DNA of 64,000 nucleotides, from assembly GCF_026151205.1 (NCBI RefSeq), contig NC_087077.1, positions 14,792,983-14,856,982 on the forward strand, given 5' to 3'. Source of the DNA: Bolinopsis microptera (Eukaryota > Ctenophora > Tentaculata > Lobata > Bolinopsidae). The position numbers were made by a program, and so were the translations under genes. Under the pieces are notes generated by a model, which saw only the letters and a list, made by a program, of their open reading frames with translations, did no database searches and was not told where the DNA came from. Numbering within the stretch: position 1 is the stretch's first letter; each line of letters begins with the position of its first letter. Below are positions 20,837 through 32,757 of this stretch, one piece after another.

Positions 20837-23825
20837 ATGACAAATATTCACAACTCAGCTGACAAATTTCATAACCTTTGCATTGGTCACTGTAACATTC
20901 AAGGTGGTCTCCTAAATTTAGCTAAAAGTAATGAACTTACTCAACTCATTCGAGATCATAAGCTAGACATACTTTCCCTAAATGAGATGAATCTTAATGA
21001 TACTATTGACACAGACACCATAAATATTCCTTCCTCCTTCAACATTATGCGATGCGACAGGCCAAACAGTTCTAGGGGTGGTTGTGGCTTAATGATAAAC
21101 AAAAAACTAGCTTACACAGAATTAGTTATGGATAGTAAGCTTGATAACATTGAAGCATTATGGGTGAAGCTTAAGAATAGCAAGATCAATGTTTGCTGCT
21201 TCTATCGCTCTGGAAATTATTGCAGTGTTGATAACTTTATTGAGTACATTCATTTTTGCATGAAAAAATTGAACGGGAAAAAGGTTATCTGGATTGGGGA
21301 TATAAACATTGACCAGAATAATATCTCATCCACCCAGTACAAAAAATTAGATATGACCTTGAGATGTTACAATCTAGTTCAAACCATTCAAGGGATAACT
21401 AGAGTTGCCAAACGTGGAGACAATTTTACCCAGACTACTATTGATGTAATATTCACTAACTGTTATGCAGATTTTGTTCAATCTTCTGTTCTTGATGAAC
21501 GTATTGGGGATCATCAAGCTATTATGTGTGAGATAGATTGTAAAGTACCTATAGCTCCTAAATTTGAAAAGGTTGAAATTAGAAATCATTGTAAACGTAA
21601 TGTTAAACAATTCTTAGACTATCTAGATACCTGTTCTGATTACAGTCCACTATTGGAAAGTACAGATGTTGAAGCTATCACTGCTGGCCTTTGTCATCAT
21701 ATTGAACAGGCATATGCAACCTTCTTCCCTTGCAAGACCATAGAAAGGCATGAAAAGTTCATACATAAACCTTCTACTGAACTTTTAAATGCCATTAATC
21801 ATACACATTTTCTTCTAAAGAAATTCCGTAAAAAGAAGGATAAGAGAGACAATGGAAATTGCAATAAATGTGGTATATGTAGCAAATGTATAAAGTGTAA
21901 TGAGGCCTGGGATTGCTACAAGATTCAGAGAAATATTAGAAATAAATTAGCTAAAACCTGCAAAAAGGCTAATGTAATCGATGATCTACAAGTTAAAAGT
22001 GCCAAGAATGATCTTAAAGGGGTATGGAAAACTATCAAACTGGCATCAAATATGACCCCTGGTACAACTAATTGTCAAACTATCAATGAGAATGATCCTG
22101 AGCTATTTAACTTTCATTTTGCAAATGTTGGATCAAGATTACAAAATCAGGCCCCCAATATTGAAAGAGTTAGTTTTACTGATTTTTTACCTCCTAGAAC
22201 TTCTAACATCTCATTTGATAGATTCCAAGAAATAAATGAAACTGATATCCTAATGTATGTCGAAACGCTCAAGAATGACAAGGCCTCATATGACGATGTG
22301 CCTCTATTTTTACTTAAGCAAGCTGTACCACACATAGTTGAGCCACTGACCCATATTGTCAATTTGAGCCTTAATACAGGTGTTGTACCAACCCTTTGTA
22401 AAAAAGCTAGAGTAACTCCCATCCATAAGGCAGGAATGAAAGATGATCCTAATAATTACAGGCCAATATCCATCCTTCCACTTGTAGGAAAACTTATAGA
22501 ATACTTTGTCGGCAAGCAACTCACTGATTACATGGAAGAGAACAAACTTTTCATCCGGCATCAATATGGCTTTCGGAAAAATCACTCCACAACTTATTTG
22601 ATGTACGATCTGATGGACGAAATATATATGAGTAAATCTAAGTCTTATAAACCAGGAATCATCTTTCTTGATCTTAAGAAGGCCTTTGACACAGTGAATC
22701 ATGAAATATTGCTTCAAAAATTGGCATATTATGGAATTGGTGGCATTGCTTTAACCTGGTTTAAGAACTTCTTATCTTGTAGATATCAATGCACTAGGAT
22801 CAATGGCAAACTAAGTTCATTTTTAGAAGTTCTGAGTGGTGTACCACAAGGAAGCATCATTGGGCCTATATTATTTAGTATCTTCATAAATGACATCATT
22901 TATGCCTGTAACCTATCTAAGCCCTTTCTATTTGCAGATGATGGTGCACTATTCTTTGATCAAACCTGCAGAAGCACATTTATAAACATGAAAATAGAAC
23001 TTATGACAATCTTAAATGGCTCAGTGTAAATAAATTATCACTCAATGAAAAGAAGACTGAATTCCTATTGTTTGATTCTGTTGATCAACATGATGAATTA
23101 ACCATTGAATGTAATGAGGTAACTTTCACAATCAAGGAGTGCAAAGAGACAAAATATCTTGGCCTCATTCTAGATAGTAAATTAAACTTCAAAAGCCATG
23201 TAGATTATATTATTAAGAAGGTCATGAAGAGAATTGGTGCCATGTATAGAAGTAAAGCACTGCTACCCATTAAATATAGGAAAATGTTTGCCAATGCACT
23301 CATGTTGCCACAATTCGATTATTTAGACACAATCTATTGTAGAGCTAGCAAGACAAAACTTGCTGAACTTGACACTCTGTACAAAAAGGTAGCCAAAATA
23401 GCTCTCAACGTTCCACAAACAGAGAGCAGCCTTAATGTTTATAGAGACATGAAATGGTTACCACTCCATCTTAGACGACAACTCCATCTGTCAAATTATA
23501 TGTTTAGAATCATCCATGACAATTGTCCTACAAACTTTATGAACAAATTTAGTTACATATCATGATATGTATATCAGGAGGTAGTAGGAGCGGCGAAAGC
23601 TGCAACCTATATGTTAATAGATCAACATCACATAAAAACTTTCAATACTTGGGGGCAAAATGTTGGAATAATGTTCCAACAGATCTACGAAATCTGCCCG
23701 ATGTTAAAAGCTTTAGTGATTCGTATAAGAAACAGCTACTCTCATCTATAACAACAGACCCTAATTATACCGTCGACAATTCATATGACAAATTTTACAC
23801 TGCAATCATAGTCGACGATAACTAA
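20837..23825 (+). pseudogene. LINE ORF2: endonuclease and reverse transcriptase
   Basis: APE-type endonuclease at residues 1-235: 'GHCNIQGG', catalytic Glu in 'DILSLNEMN', 'FYRSG', 'WIGDINID', and the terminal 'IGDHQAIM'. A Cys-rich patch (CNKCGICSKCIKC, near residue 350) precedes the reverse transcriptase. The RT has 'VTPIHKAG', 'NYRPISILP', motif A 'FLDLKKAFDTVNH', motif B 'SGVPQGSIIGPILF' and the catalytic motif as 'FADD' rather than YADD. Two frameshifts break it: near 23000, after which the frame resumes at 'LSLNEKKTEFLLF', and near 23560. The C-terminal frame ends at 23825. Endonuclease and RT motifs are otherwise intact, so the copy is fairly young. Confidence 0.85.
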
Positions 23826-23829
23826 GTAT

Positions 23830-24950
23830 CTTCTAATTCTTTTAAATCTGAGGCATATTATATAATTGATGTATCGAAAGGATTTTCCCTTTTTTACCAC
23901 CTTACCATTTTGATTGATTTTGCACATGACTGACATGTTTTAACCGGAGAAAGGGTTCGCACAGTGGTAGTTTTATAAACCACTTTTAATTTATTGACCT
24001 ATTATACCTAGTGGTAGTTTTATAGACCACATTTAATTTATTTACTTATTATACTTAGTATTTATTTTTGGTGACTGTATCACCCAGTTTTAACATTTGA
24101 TAATTGTACAGTTTATTGACGACACATTGACTGAATGTTATTTTATATTCTAATTTATATTCTAGATATTTTATTTATTTTTCAACAGACGACAACTTCC
24201 TGTTTTTTCTTCTATATTAGTTACTCATATCTCTTTTACAGACTTTTTTACAAGGACATTGACAGATGATACTCACATTAGGCATTCATTATTGCATCTA
24301 AATTATTTCACTTGCATTAGGTTTAGAAATTTATTCTCTGGTTAACAGATTTCAAATGTTTAATTAATTTGTAGTATGACAGTAAGGTATATAAGAAGTT
24401 ATTTAATTTTGCTTGGGCTATTATATTGACTATTGAGGTTTAATGATGATATGGAATTTGAATTCTATATAAATTTACACTATGTGGTTGGGGCATTTTG
24501 CATAGTAAATATGGTTACTACTCCTATATATCATATTATTTGATTGGTATTCGATTTCTGATTATTTCTCTAGGAATATGATTATTATATCTCAATTTGG
24601 CTTTTGGTAGGGTGCCCCGCTAAAAGAACTGGATTCTTCCAGGAAGCATCCCGTGCACAGACCTTGGTCTACATATATATTAAATTATTAACCATTCATT
24701 CTGTATGTGCACGAAAATTTATTTCAATCAATACAGAAATCAGCAATGTAGAGAACTGAAAGTGAAGATGTCCTCCTTCAAGATTTTTAAAACTGTCTCT
24801 ACCATTTGATATGATATTGTAAGAAAGTTGGTATAATTTATCGTTAGGGTTAATAAGATTTTACCGTTAATAAGATTTCAACGGGTTAATAGGATTTCAC
24901 CGTATGCTTTAGTTAGGAATTGGGTTAGGGTTGAAGTCTTCTTTCTTGGA
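23830..24950. other. LINE 3' flank and AT-rich intergenic DNA
   Basis: Probably includes the LINE 3' UTR, seen as repeated 'GTGGTAGTTTTATA.ACCAC' words at about 23965 and 24010. Degenerate 'GTTAGGGTTAATAAGATTT' repeats follow at 24845-24925. No gene is seen. Confidence 0.45.
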
Positions 24951-24992
24951 GTCTGTAGTCGATATCTTCAAACATAGATATCGACTACAGAC
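24951..24992. repeat. Perfect 17-bp hairpin
   Basis: GTCTGTAGTCGATATCT and its exact reverse complement flank an 8-nt loop (TCAAACAT). The flanks pair imperfectly for about 15 more bases (TTGAAGTCTT.. with ..AGTCTTGAAG), giving an extended stem. It could be a microRNA-like precursor or the middle of a small foldback element. Confidence 0.7.
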
Positions 24993-25807
24993 TTCGAGAG
25001 TCTTGAAGCTCTGTTATCACAACCCCTGGTGCAACCCCGTCGCGTCGGGTTGAAGACGGAGAGACAGGGACTTCCAGGAGATATCATGGCCTGCTATGTG
25101 CAACTCGTAGGAGTGTGCAGTGTTCCTGGTGAGTGTTACTTCTAAATCTGCTTAATGGGATCGCCAAACAGTTAATAGACAGTTGCCTAGGTACTGTCAT
25201 ATCTAAGCGGAAAATTGTCTTTGGACATCGCTTATGTGTTTATATCTCGAACTACACAGTATCCTGCTCCTGTAACCTGGTCAGTGGTAGCCTGTACGTG
25301 AGGGTGTACAGGCGTTCCGCGCATTTTGTTCAATTTAAAGTCAATCTTTTAAACAAATAAGTATAATTCGTATATCTTTGATTAACGTTTTAGTTATGAA
25401 TATTTTCCTGCCTATACCTAAAACTTTGACTGTATTGTTATTTAGAAAATTTCTGATCATTTCGTGTAAATATGCCCATTTAGTTTTACTTATTTCATAT
25501 GTTATGATCAAAACAAAATGGAGGACTTTTATTTGTTTTAAAATGCACTTAACTCTATTTACAGTTAAGCTATAAATTTCAAAATTGCTAGATAATGATA
25601 TTTAGACCATAAATTGTATGATGTATTAAAAATCATACTAAAAGGATTGTTCTGGAATTTATAGACAGCATTTAAAGAGTGCTTATAATATATATCTTGT
25701 CAAAAATGCGAGAAAACGCGCAAAATACTTAGTTTGCAATTTGCGCTTTTGCAGCCACTGTGGGGGTTAAACTTTAAAGGGTTAGGCCGGGTTGGGATTA
25801 AGGTTTA
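24993..25807. other. Intergenic, no gene seen
   Basis: Short open frames at 25133-25360 and 25378-25575 lack any recognisable domain or splice support and are in AT-rich sequence. Nothing else is supported. Confidence 0.4.
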
Positions 25808-26065
25808 TAATTGACGATGCCAATTCATCGCAGCTCGGAGAGGCACAGTAGCGCATTTCGGGCCGATCTTACTGGGCCGCACTCAGCCTGTCATTCCGCC
25901 GAATCTCTATTATATTCTATGTTTATGAACATAATAGCCTGAGGTCCCGAGGTTCACCTAACCATGTGCTTTCGCGCCACTTCTGACTTCGGGCGCGCTT
26001 GTTTCACAAGTCAAGAAAGGCGGGCGCGCGCTACTGCAAGCGCAAGGGCTCTGGATAGAGCAACA
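25808..26065. repeat. GAT-loop element copy 5 plus family D repeat
   Basis: AATTGAC-GAT-GCCAATT hairpin and a GC-rich tail (25808-25905), then sequence shared with 13340-13420 and 13800-13870 ('CGCGCTTGTTTCACAAGTCA', 'GCGCAAGGGCTCTGGAT'). Confidence 0.55.
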
Positions 26066-27629
26066 CATATCACAAATTATTTTATTATAATAAAACCACT
26101 TCTGTGAAATTAAATGTTTATTTTGACTTTAAATATTTGAACTAAATATGGATTGATTGTGGCTATAAAATAAAATGTTGTTTTACTAAAATTTTGTTTA
26201 ACTACTTAAGCTTGCAAAAGCTGTAATATCTTAGCAAAATATAACTTTGAGCAGCCCCATACCCTGTCATTAACATAATATCGAAACTACCTCTGTGATC
26301 ACATCTTTCTCTGGGTGCAAAATTTATATATATAGGTTTATGGGTTTTATAGAAATTGAAAAGTTCTATATAAATTTATATATGGATTATATACATTTTT
26401 TTGTGTGTTTTGTGTTATGCATCTTTAATTTATTAAATTATTAGCTATTTTAGGTTTAATAATAATAATATGCATCTTTATACCTATTTTAGAAGAGATT
26501 TTTATAGAATGTTAGAAGTGCAGTAGTATAGGGTCAGTAGTATAGGGTCAGTTTCAGACGAATTAAGCATAAATGACATCATTGCCATGTCTGAAGTGGT
26601 TTGTAAATGAGTCAAAATACTAACAACCAAATAAAGTTTTGAAAATAATTGTATACAATCACCAAATAATATTTCCTCAAGTTTACTTCTAGTTAACTAA
26701 TTCGTGGTTTAAGCTCTTATTTTATTTAAGATTAGGCGGTGCACGATAAAAATAAACTTGCTCGGATTTTCAAAATTTTTGTACCATCGTTTTCTAGAGA
26801 CTGTGAGAATTTTCACAGTACCAAATTTATCATGCCTTTTTGGAATGATCAGTAAGTTTCGCCTAGGTGCCATATTTAATGGTGCGCGGCTTTTGGAGCA
26901 AAATTAGGTGTAAAAGTCGCGTAATCTGACGAAATTCGTTGATTTTTGTCGTATTATTTTGTCATATCTTCGGTTCCTGAACATGAATCATGCTGAAAAT
27001 TTGTCAGAACCTTCCAATCATACTTAACTACCGAACCTAATTTAGTTGGGAGAGATTGGCCTTGATTAAGAGGTCTAAAAATGACAAAATAGGTATAAAT
27101 TCGTTGATAACTCAAATTCTGAGCATCGAAATTGCTCAAACTAAATTAGGTTCAGTAGAACATAAGTGTTTACGTAAGCTGACCAAATTTCAACAAAATT
27201 GTTATATGGGAAGTATTATAACTTTTCGATTGTTTCCAAAATAATGTGCTGGCCGAAATAAGAGCTATAAAACCATTCAATGGTCAGCGCGCGCGTCTTA
27301 TTGTCGATGGCGCACTGCCTATTAAGATTAAAGGAATAGAATGTAAAATAAAACGTATTTGTTTCATTGAAAACTTATTTGTTTCATTGATTTTTCAATA
27401 AATCCTCAGACAAGGAACTTGTACAAAGAGCTGTAACAGTAAAAATTAAGTTTAACTTCTTACCTGAGAATTGAGATTTTGTAAATGATGTGATAAACCA
27501 CGATTAAAAGAATTCTCTTTATTATCTCGCCATCAGATTGATATTATTATTAAATCTAAAATAGCTAATAATTTAACTTATTATTATTAAACGTCCCCTT
27601 CAAGTGATCAGATTAAACAGGACACCTAG
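26066..27629. other. AT-rich intergenic DNA with weak inverted repeats
   Basis: Within it, 'ACCGAACCTAATTTAGTT' at about 27021 is inverted at about 27139-27156, within a larger region (26880-27310) edged by 'GTGCGCGG' and 'GCGCGCGTC'. This looks like an old MITE. No gene is seen. Confidence 0.4.
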
Positions 27630-28152
27630 AATATTGTTCCTAGCCGAATTTATTGCCGGTCAAAGGTCAGCGTTCATGTGTAATTGTATTGCGCGAGCGA
27701 TTTTCAATCGCGCGCCCTGAAAATCGAGTCTAAAATTCTATCTTCTCCTACATTTTTTGAGAAATTACCTTGAAACTTTCAGGATATGTTCTAAGGACCA
27801 TTTAGAAGATTCCATTCGATCAGAATTTTAAGATAGGCCTTAGAACATTTTTTATTCGATTTTGAAAATCTTGGACCTGGAAAAATCGTCAAAAAACGAG
27901 GTCCAAGATTTTCAAAATCGAATAAAAATTTTTCTAAGTATATCTTAAAATTCTGATCGAATGGAATCTTCTAAATGCAAATGGTCCTTAGAACATATCC
28001 TGAAAGTTTCAAGGTAATTGCTCAAAAAATGTAGGAGAAGATAGAATTTTGGACTCGATTTTTAGGGCACGCGATTGAAAATCGCTCGCGCAATACAATT
28101 ACACATCAGCGCTGACCTTTGACCGACAATAAATTCGGCTAGGAACAATATT
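27630..28152. mobile_element. Foldback (long inverted repeat) element, 523 bp
   Basis: Two arms of about 250 bp are near-perfect inverted copies around a centre near 27890. The outer ends are AATATTGTTCCTAGCCGAAT and its reverse complement. The arms include 'GGTCAAAGGTCAGCG' / 'GCTGACCTTTGACC' and 'CTTTCAGGATATGTTCTAAG' with its complement. No coding content, so it is a non-autonomous foldback or MITE. It lies 157 bp upstream of the next gene's first ATG. Confidence 0.85.
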
Positions 28153-28309
28153 TTTCCATGGGACCAAAAGCAGCAGATAAATATGACTCCCCTCTATCAG
28201 AAAGAACTATAAAATCAATTTCGAGAGAAAATTCATGAAGACCCCCCCCCCCCTGCCCCCTTAAACAAAACATTACTTTTCATTTCATCTCTTTCGCCTA
28301 GGACAGGTT

Positions 28310-31300
28310 ATGGATACGGATAGTGACTCAGATTTGGAGGATTCTTTTGAGGAAACGCATATACCTGACCAAGACATCCAGGGCGTAGTTTTGGTTCAAC
28401 TGTTAGTTCTGTCTCAGTTCAATGATGAAAGTTGCAGTATATATGATCATGTTTATCTTCAGTTAACATGTTCAAAATTTGTCAAGCGCACTCATGTTTT
28501 GCCTTTCTTCACACACAAGGAGGTTATTAATAAAATTGTCTTATTTATTTTGAATATTTATTTTTTTCTAACAAAAAATACAAATATCTTTACTACCATC
28601 TGATGGATCTGGGTTAGTTTTTTTTCACTTATTTCTAATATACTGTAAGTTTGCATGTACATACCGAATTCTAAAGTTAAGTAGAGTAAAGCAAAGTAAA
28701 GTCAAATGTATGACATCACATCATCAACATGTCTAGTGTCTACAAAATATCATTGCACTATGTGAAAAAAATGTAAAATAAATATTTCCCTACCAACATT
28801 AATTACTTATCAAATACAATAATTTAAAAATTTATCAAATACATTATACTGTTTAAAAACCTAATCAAACTTCCCAGTGGAATAAAGATTTATAAAACGC
28901 TTCTTTGCCACATAAGGATGAAACCAGGGATAATCGTTATGTTTCTCTTTATCACTTTATTCTTTAGATTTTGTAATATTTTTATATTTGCAGGCATTGA
29001 TTGATTCTGTGAAGCATTTTCCAGTGAATATTCCAGTAAGCAGAAGTACTCTGAAAAACTTCAACTTGAAGATTGAGATGATTATGTACAAAGCCAACAA
29101 AGACAAAACGATAAGCATAGAAAAACGACAAATGGGTGTCATGTTGTTTCATCTTAAGGTATCGCTAGTAATGGGTGATTTAAAAAATTAAAACCACATT
29201 TCAATCTCAGTAAAGAAGCTCTTGATACAATACTAATGTGTTGCATTACATTCGTCATTCAGTTAAACAAAAATTTCAGTTAAACAAAAATTTCAATTTT
29301 ATGCCATTTATTACAGAGTAAACAGGCTTACAATAAATCAATTTGATATTTAAGGGAATCCTAATTCAATGTGTAGTATGGTTGTCACTCTTTAAATAGA
29401 TTAGATATAGGTTGAGTGTTGACGGGGCAAAGGGGTGTGCGTGCTGTTCGCTATTGCTCACAGGACATGTTCAAACCTGGTTGGTGGTTTTGTTACACTG
29501 CCAAAATGGGCGATTTTCTCATTTTTACAATAACTCCATTAATAATTAATTGATGGTCTTGAAACTTTCAGAGACGATTATAATTGTCATAAAAAATAGT
29601 CTCAGGTCATCGGCTATGAATAATATTGTAAAATGGCCCAGTTATATTGAAAAATGTAACATTTGGTTACACTTTTCAATGGCTCAGCCAATTATTAAAT
29701 TCTCAAGATTCTTGCCTCACAAAAATGTACTTTAGGTATTTGCTTAGCTGTGGAATAAAAAAAGGCCCACTTTTGAGTTCATAAAAAGGCCCAAAATGGA
29801 CATTTTGTAACATCTTGTTTTCATGATATCTTTATAGTTTGTTACAACCACAGCTAGTGTAGGATATGTATTTAACTCCAAAACCAGGTTATTAGTGCAG
29901 CAATTCTTGTATAAAGGCATTACCACAATCTTGGTATATGGTTCATAATCAATAAAAGGCCCATTTCTTTGAATAACGTAACATGGTTACAAATGAGTAT
30001 GTTATACAGAGTTGTTTGATTTAGTATTGGTTTTAAGTTGGTTGATGCATTTAAATAAAGACATGAAACAACTTAACAAATTTAAAAATTGATAATTGGG
30101 ACCAAATTATTGAATTTTGTAACAATTTAAATGTAATGTAATTTAAATTTACGACAGAACGCGGTAAATTTAATCAAATGAATATAGCTAATTAGATTAA
30201 AGGTTGAATATTTAAAAACGTTTAATTTATATATCAAATTGTATAGAAAATAGATATTGGGCCCTATATATTAAAATTTGTAACAATACAAAATTTTACA
30301 ATTTTGGTGTACAAAATGCTTGACCGGAACATTAAAACGTTACAAAATTCAATGTTTTGGGCCCAAGTACAAAATATGGTCAATGATATGGTTGATGGAA
30401 CCCTTTATGACCTAGGCAAACTGGTCTGAACTTCAAAAACTATAATATAGCTTGCCTAACACCCCTCACACTAGGATACATACTATATACTATACTCTAT
30501 AAATTTACTTTCTAATGTTACATTATTCAAGTTCCGCAGCCATTTTATCAAATTATACGAATAAGGATTGCTTTACAATTCTGTATGAGAATCTAAAAAC
30601 CATGTTACCAGTACAAGAATATATTGAACATTCCAGATATGAGCTTTGTAGTCAAAACATAAATATGTTACAAAATTCAATTTTTTGGGCCCAAGTACAA
30701 AATTTGGTCAAGAATATGGTTGATGGAACCCTTTGTGACCTGGAAAAACTGGTCTGAACTTCAAAAACTATAATTAAGCTTACCTAACACCCCTCACACT
30801 AGGGTACATACTCTATACACGTACTTTCTAATGTTACATAATTCAAGTTCCGCAGCCATTTTATCAAATTGTATGAATAAGGATTGCTTCAGAATTTTGT
30901 ATGAGAATCTAAAAACCATGTTACCAATATAAAAATATATTGAATATTCCAGATATGACCTTGGCAGTGAAAACATAAATATGTTACAGAATTCAATGTT
31001 TTGGGCCCAAGTATAAAATTTGGTCAAGAATATGGTTGATGGAACCCTTTGTGACCTAGAAAAACTGGTCTGAACTTGAAAAACTATTAAGAAGCTTCTC
31101 TAAAAACTCATTGAAAAAGTGTAACATAGAAATGTGTTACAAAATTCAATATCCAGGGCCCCCAACTAAACTGCTATATCTCAGGACCTGAATATGTTAC
31201 AAAAATTCTGATTCAAGGGTGCCCTCAGTCAAAGGGTCTAGTTTTTGTCAGTAGTTTCAGTTTTTCTTAAAATGTTACAGATTTCAATCTGGGGGCCCAG

Positions 31301-32356
31301 AAGTAAAGAGTGGGAAAAATGTAACAAAACCACCAACCAGGTTTGAACACGTCCCCCACCAAACGTCAACCTTAACATCAAGTTTATGATTATATCATGA
31401 TCTGTAAAAATTCAAAAGTGACATACTGTCATTAACCTCAACTTTATCATTTTCAGGACATAATGAGCAAAAGAATCATTACTGGTGTCCACGAGTTCAG
31501 TAAAGACATGACTTCCATGGCTAAACTGGAAGTAAAAATTTGTTTCTCATCTGGCATGTTTGGTTTTGGTTATTCTCGTCGCATCAACTTTGAAGCTGAT
31601 TCACAAAACGATGAATTCCCCGCAAATATAGAAGATGAACTTCTCATGTCCCTGTTTCCCAGATACAAACCCCCTCCGGATCGTGTAGATGAAAGTAGGG
31701 GAGGGATACTGTCTGTTAAAGAGGTCCCAATACCTGATATCTTGCCCATGTTCCATGATCCTGATGATCCTGTTGGTGACAAGTTCTTGTATGAGTCTAG
31801 GTGGACAAACCATCCTTGTTCTTCTCTGATGAAAGACTGCGCTCGGCTCAGGCGACTGCGATTAGTTTTGCTTTCCTGTGACTCTCATCATTTGAGGAAG
31901 ATTTTTCTTGAAAAGCTAATCCTCAACAATGAGGAAATGACATTTGCTGAAATAACAGGATATAAAGATCAGAAAGAGGAGGATACGGATAATCTTAACA
32001 TTCTGATGAAGCAAGCCGAGAAGGTTAGCAGTATGACAGAGCCGGGTTTTGTCAGGAGAATGTCTAGTGCAGTGAATCCACAAGATCTTCAGAATGTGCT
32101 GAAAGAAGTGAATACAAAAATGCAGGCTACTTTGTTTTCTGGAATGAATCAGATGGATGAATCAGATGAATCGGATGCATCAGAGGAGGATATAGAGCAT
32201 AGGATTAGATCTGCCGACGACAATTCTCGTCGACCTGCAGAATCTGGAATTGCAATTAAATCTGCACTCGATACGAGAAGTAAATGGGAAAAAGTCAAAA
32301 GATTCACATTTCAGAATAAGATTGTTCCCGAATCTGATTACTCAGATGAAAAGTGA
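28310..32356 (+). CDS. C2-domain protein, C2CD6 (CATSPERT)-like
   Basis: Three exons join in phase 0: 28310-28522, 28994-29158 and 31457-32356, giving 425 residues. Residues about 25-180 look like a C2 domain: β-strand words 'GVVLVQLLVL', 'YLQLTCSKF', 'NLKIEMIMYK', 'LEVKICFSSGMFGFGYSRR'. Then a motif 'PPPDRVDES..LSVKEVPIPD' recalls the post-C2 region of C2CD6/ALS2CR11, the CatSper-targeting subunit tau of sperm flagella. The C-terminal third is acidic and probably disordered ('DESDESDASEED'). If the call is right it would be a flagellar membrane-complex protein, but it rests on remembered pattern only. Another C2 family is possible. The first ATG follows a pyrimidine-rich AG, so an upstream exon may exist. 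Intron 2 carries a TIR element. Confidence 0.55.
29416..31372. mobile_element. TIR element in intron 2 of the C2 gene
   Basis: The ends are inverted: at about 29468-29502 'TGTTCAAACCTGGTTGGTGG' continues to TTTTGTTACA, and its reverse complement lies at about 31320-31354. Weaker pairing runs outward (GTTGACGGGG.. with ..AACGTCAACC). The 1.95-kb interior is AT-rich, has no transposase frame, and is dense in TGTTACA/TGTAACA words and 'GGGCCCA' words. It is a non-autonomous DNA element that grew by internal tandem duplication. Confidence 0.7.
30340..31085. repeat. Tandem repeat, about 320-bp unit, 2.3 copies
   Basis: The phrase 'GGTCTGAACTTCAAAAACTA' (one base different in the third copy) ends units near 30421, 30750 and 31069. 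Each full unit also holds 'TTCCGCAGCCATTTTATCAA' and 'TTGGGCCCAAGTA'. The first unit is partial. Periods are about 329 and 319 bp. Confidence 0.8.
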
Positions 32357-32757
32357 TAAAAATTAAAGGGAACAATAGAATTTTGATTTCTAATATTTTA
32401 TGCGCTTGCTTCTATCAACTTATACTAAAATTAACATTATTGCGGTTTTTTTTTGTTTTTTTTTAATATAGAGCTAATTGCCACTTAGGTCCAGTATCGT
32501 TATAATACATAACGCCGGACTTCTAGGCATGGTGCTTGGTTGTGGGACACACTCATTATTACCACTGTATGGTATAAATCTATCTGATGGAGTTAAATGT
32601 TTTGTCTAAAAGATAATTGCTGTTTCATAACACCCATACCATGGCTATTGGCCATAAAACATCATAGAAATTTTAACAACTAAATGAAATAAAGCCAAAA
32701 TTTAACTATTTATACTTCTCTGTCAATCATACCTTACTTCTTATAGCTTATTTGGCC

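Larger units (their letters stand above)
17600..23900 (+). mobile_element. CR1/L2-like LINE (host element, decayed)
   Basis: Layout: ORF1 (AlkB + SGNH, 17873-20699, interrupted), a 137-bp spacer, then ORF2 (20837-23825) with apurinic endonuclease, reverse transcriptase and C-terminal region. Domain order and the C-terminal 'GAKCWNNVPTDLRNLPDVKS' word fit the CR1/L2/Crack side of the Jockey group. Outer ends are approximate, and no target-site duplication or tail was recognised. Confidence 0.75.
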
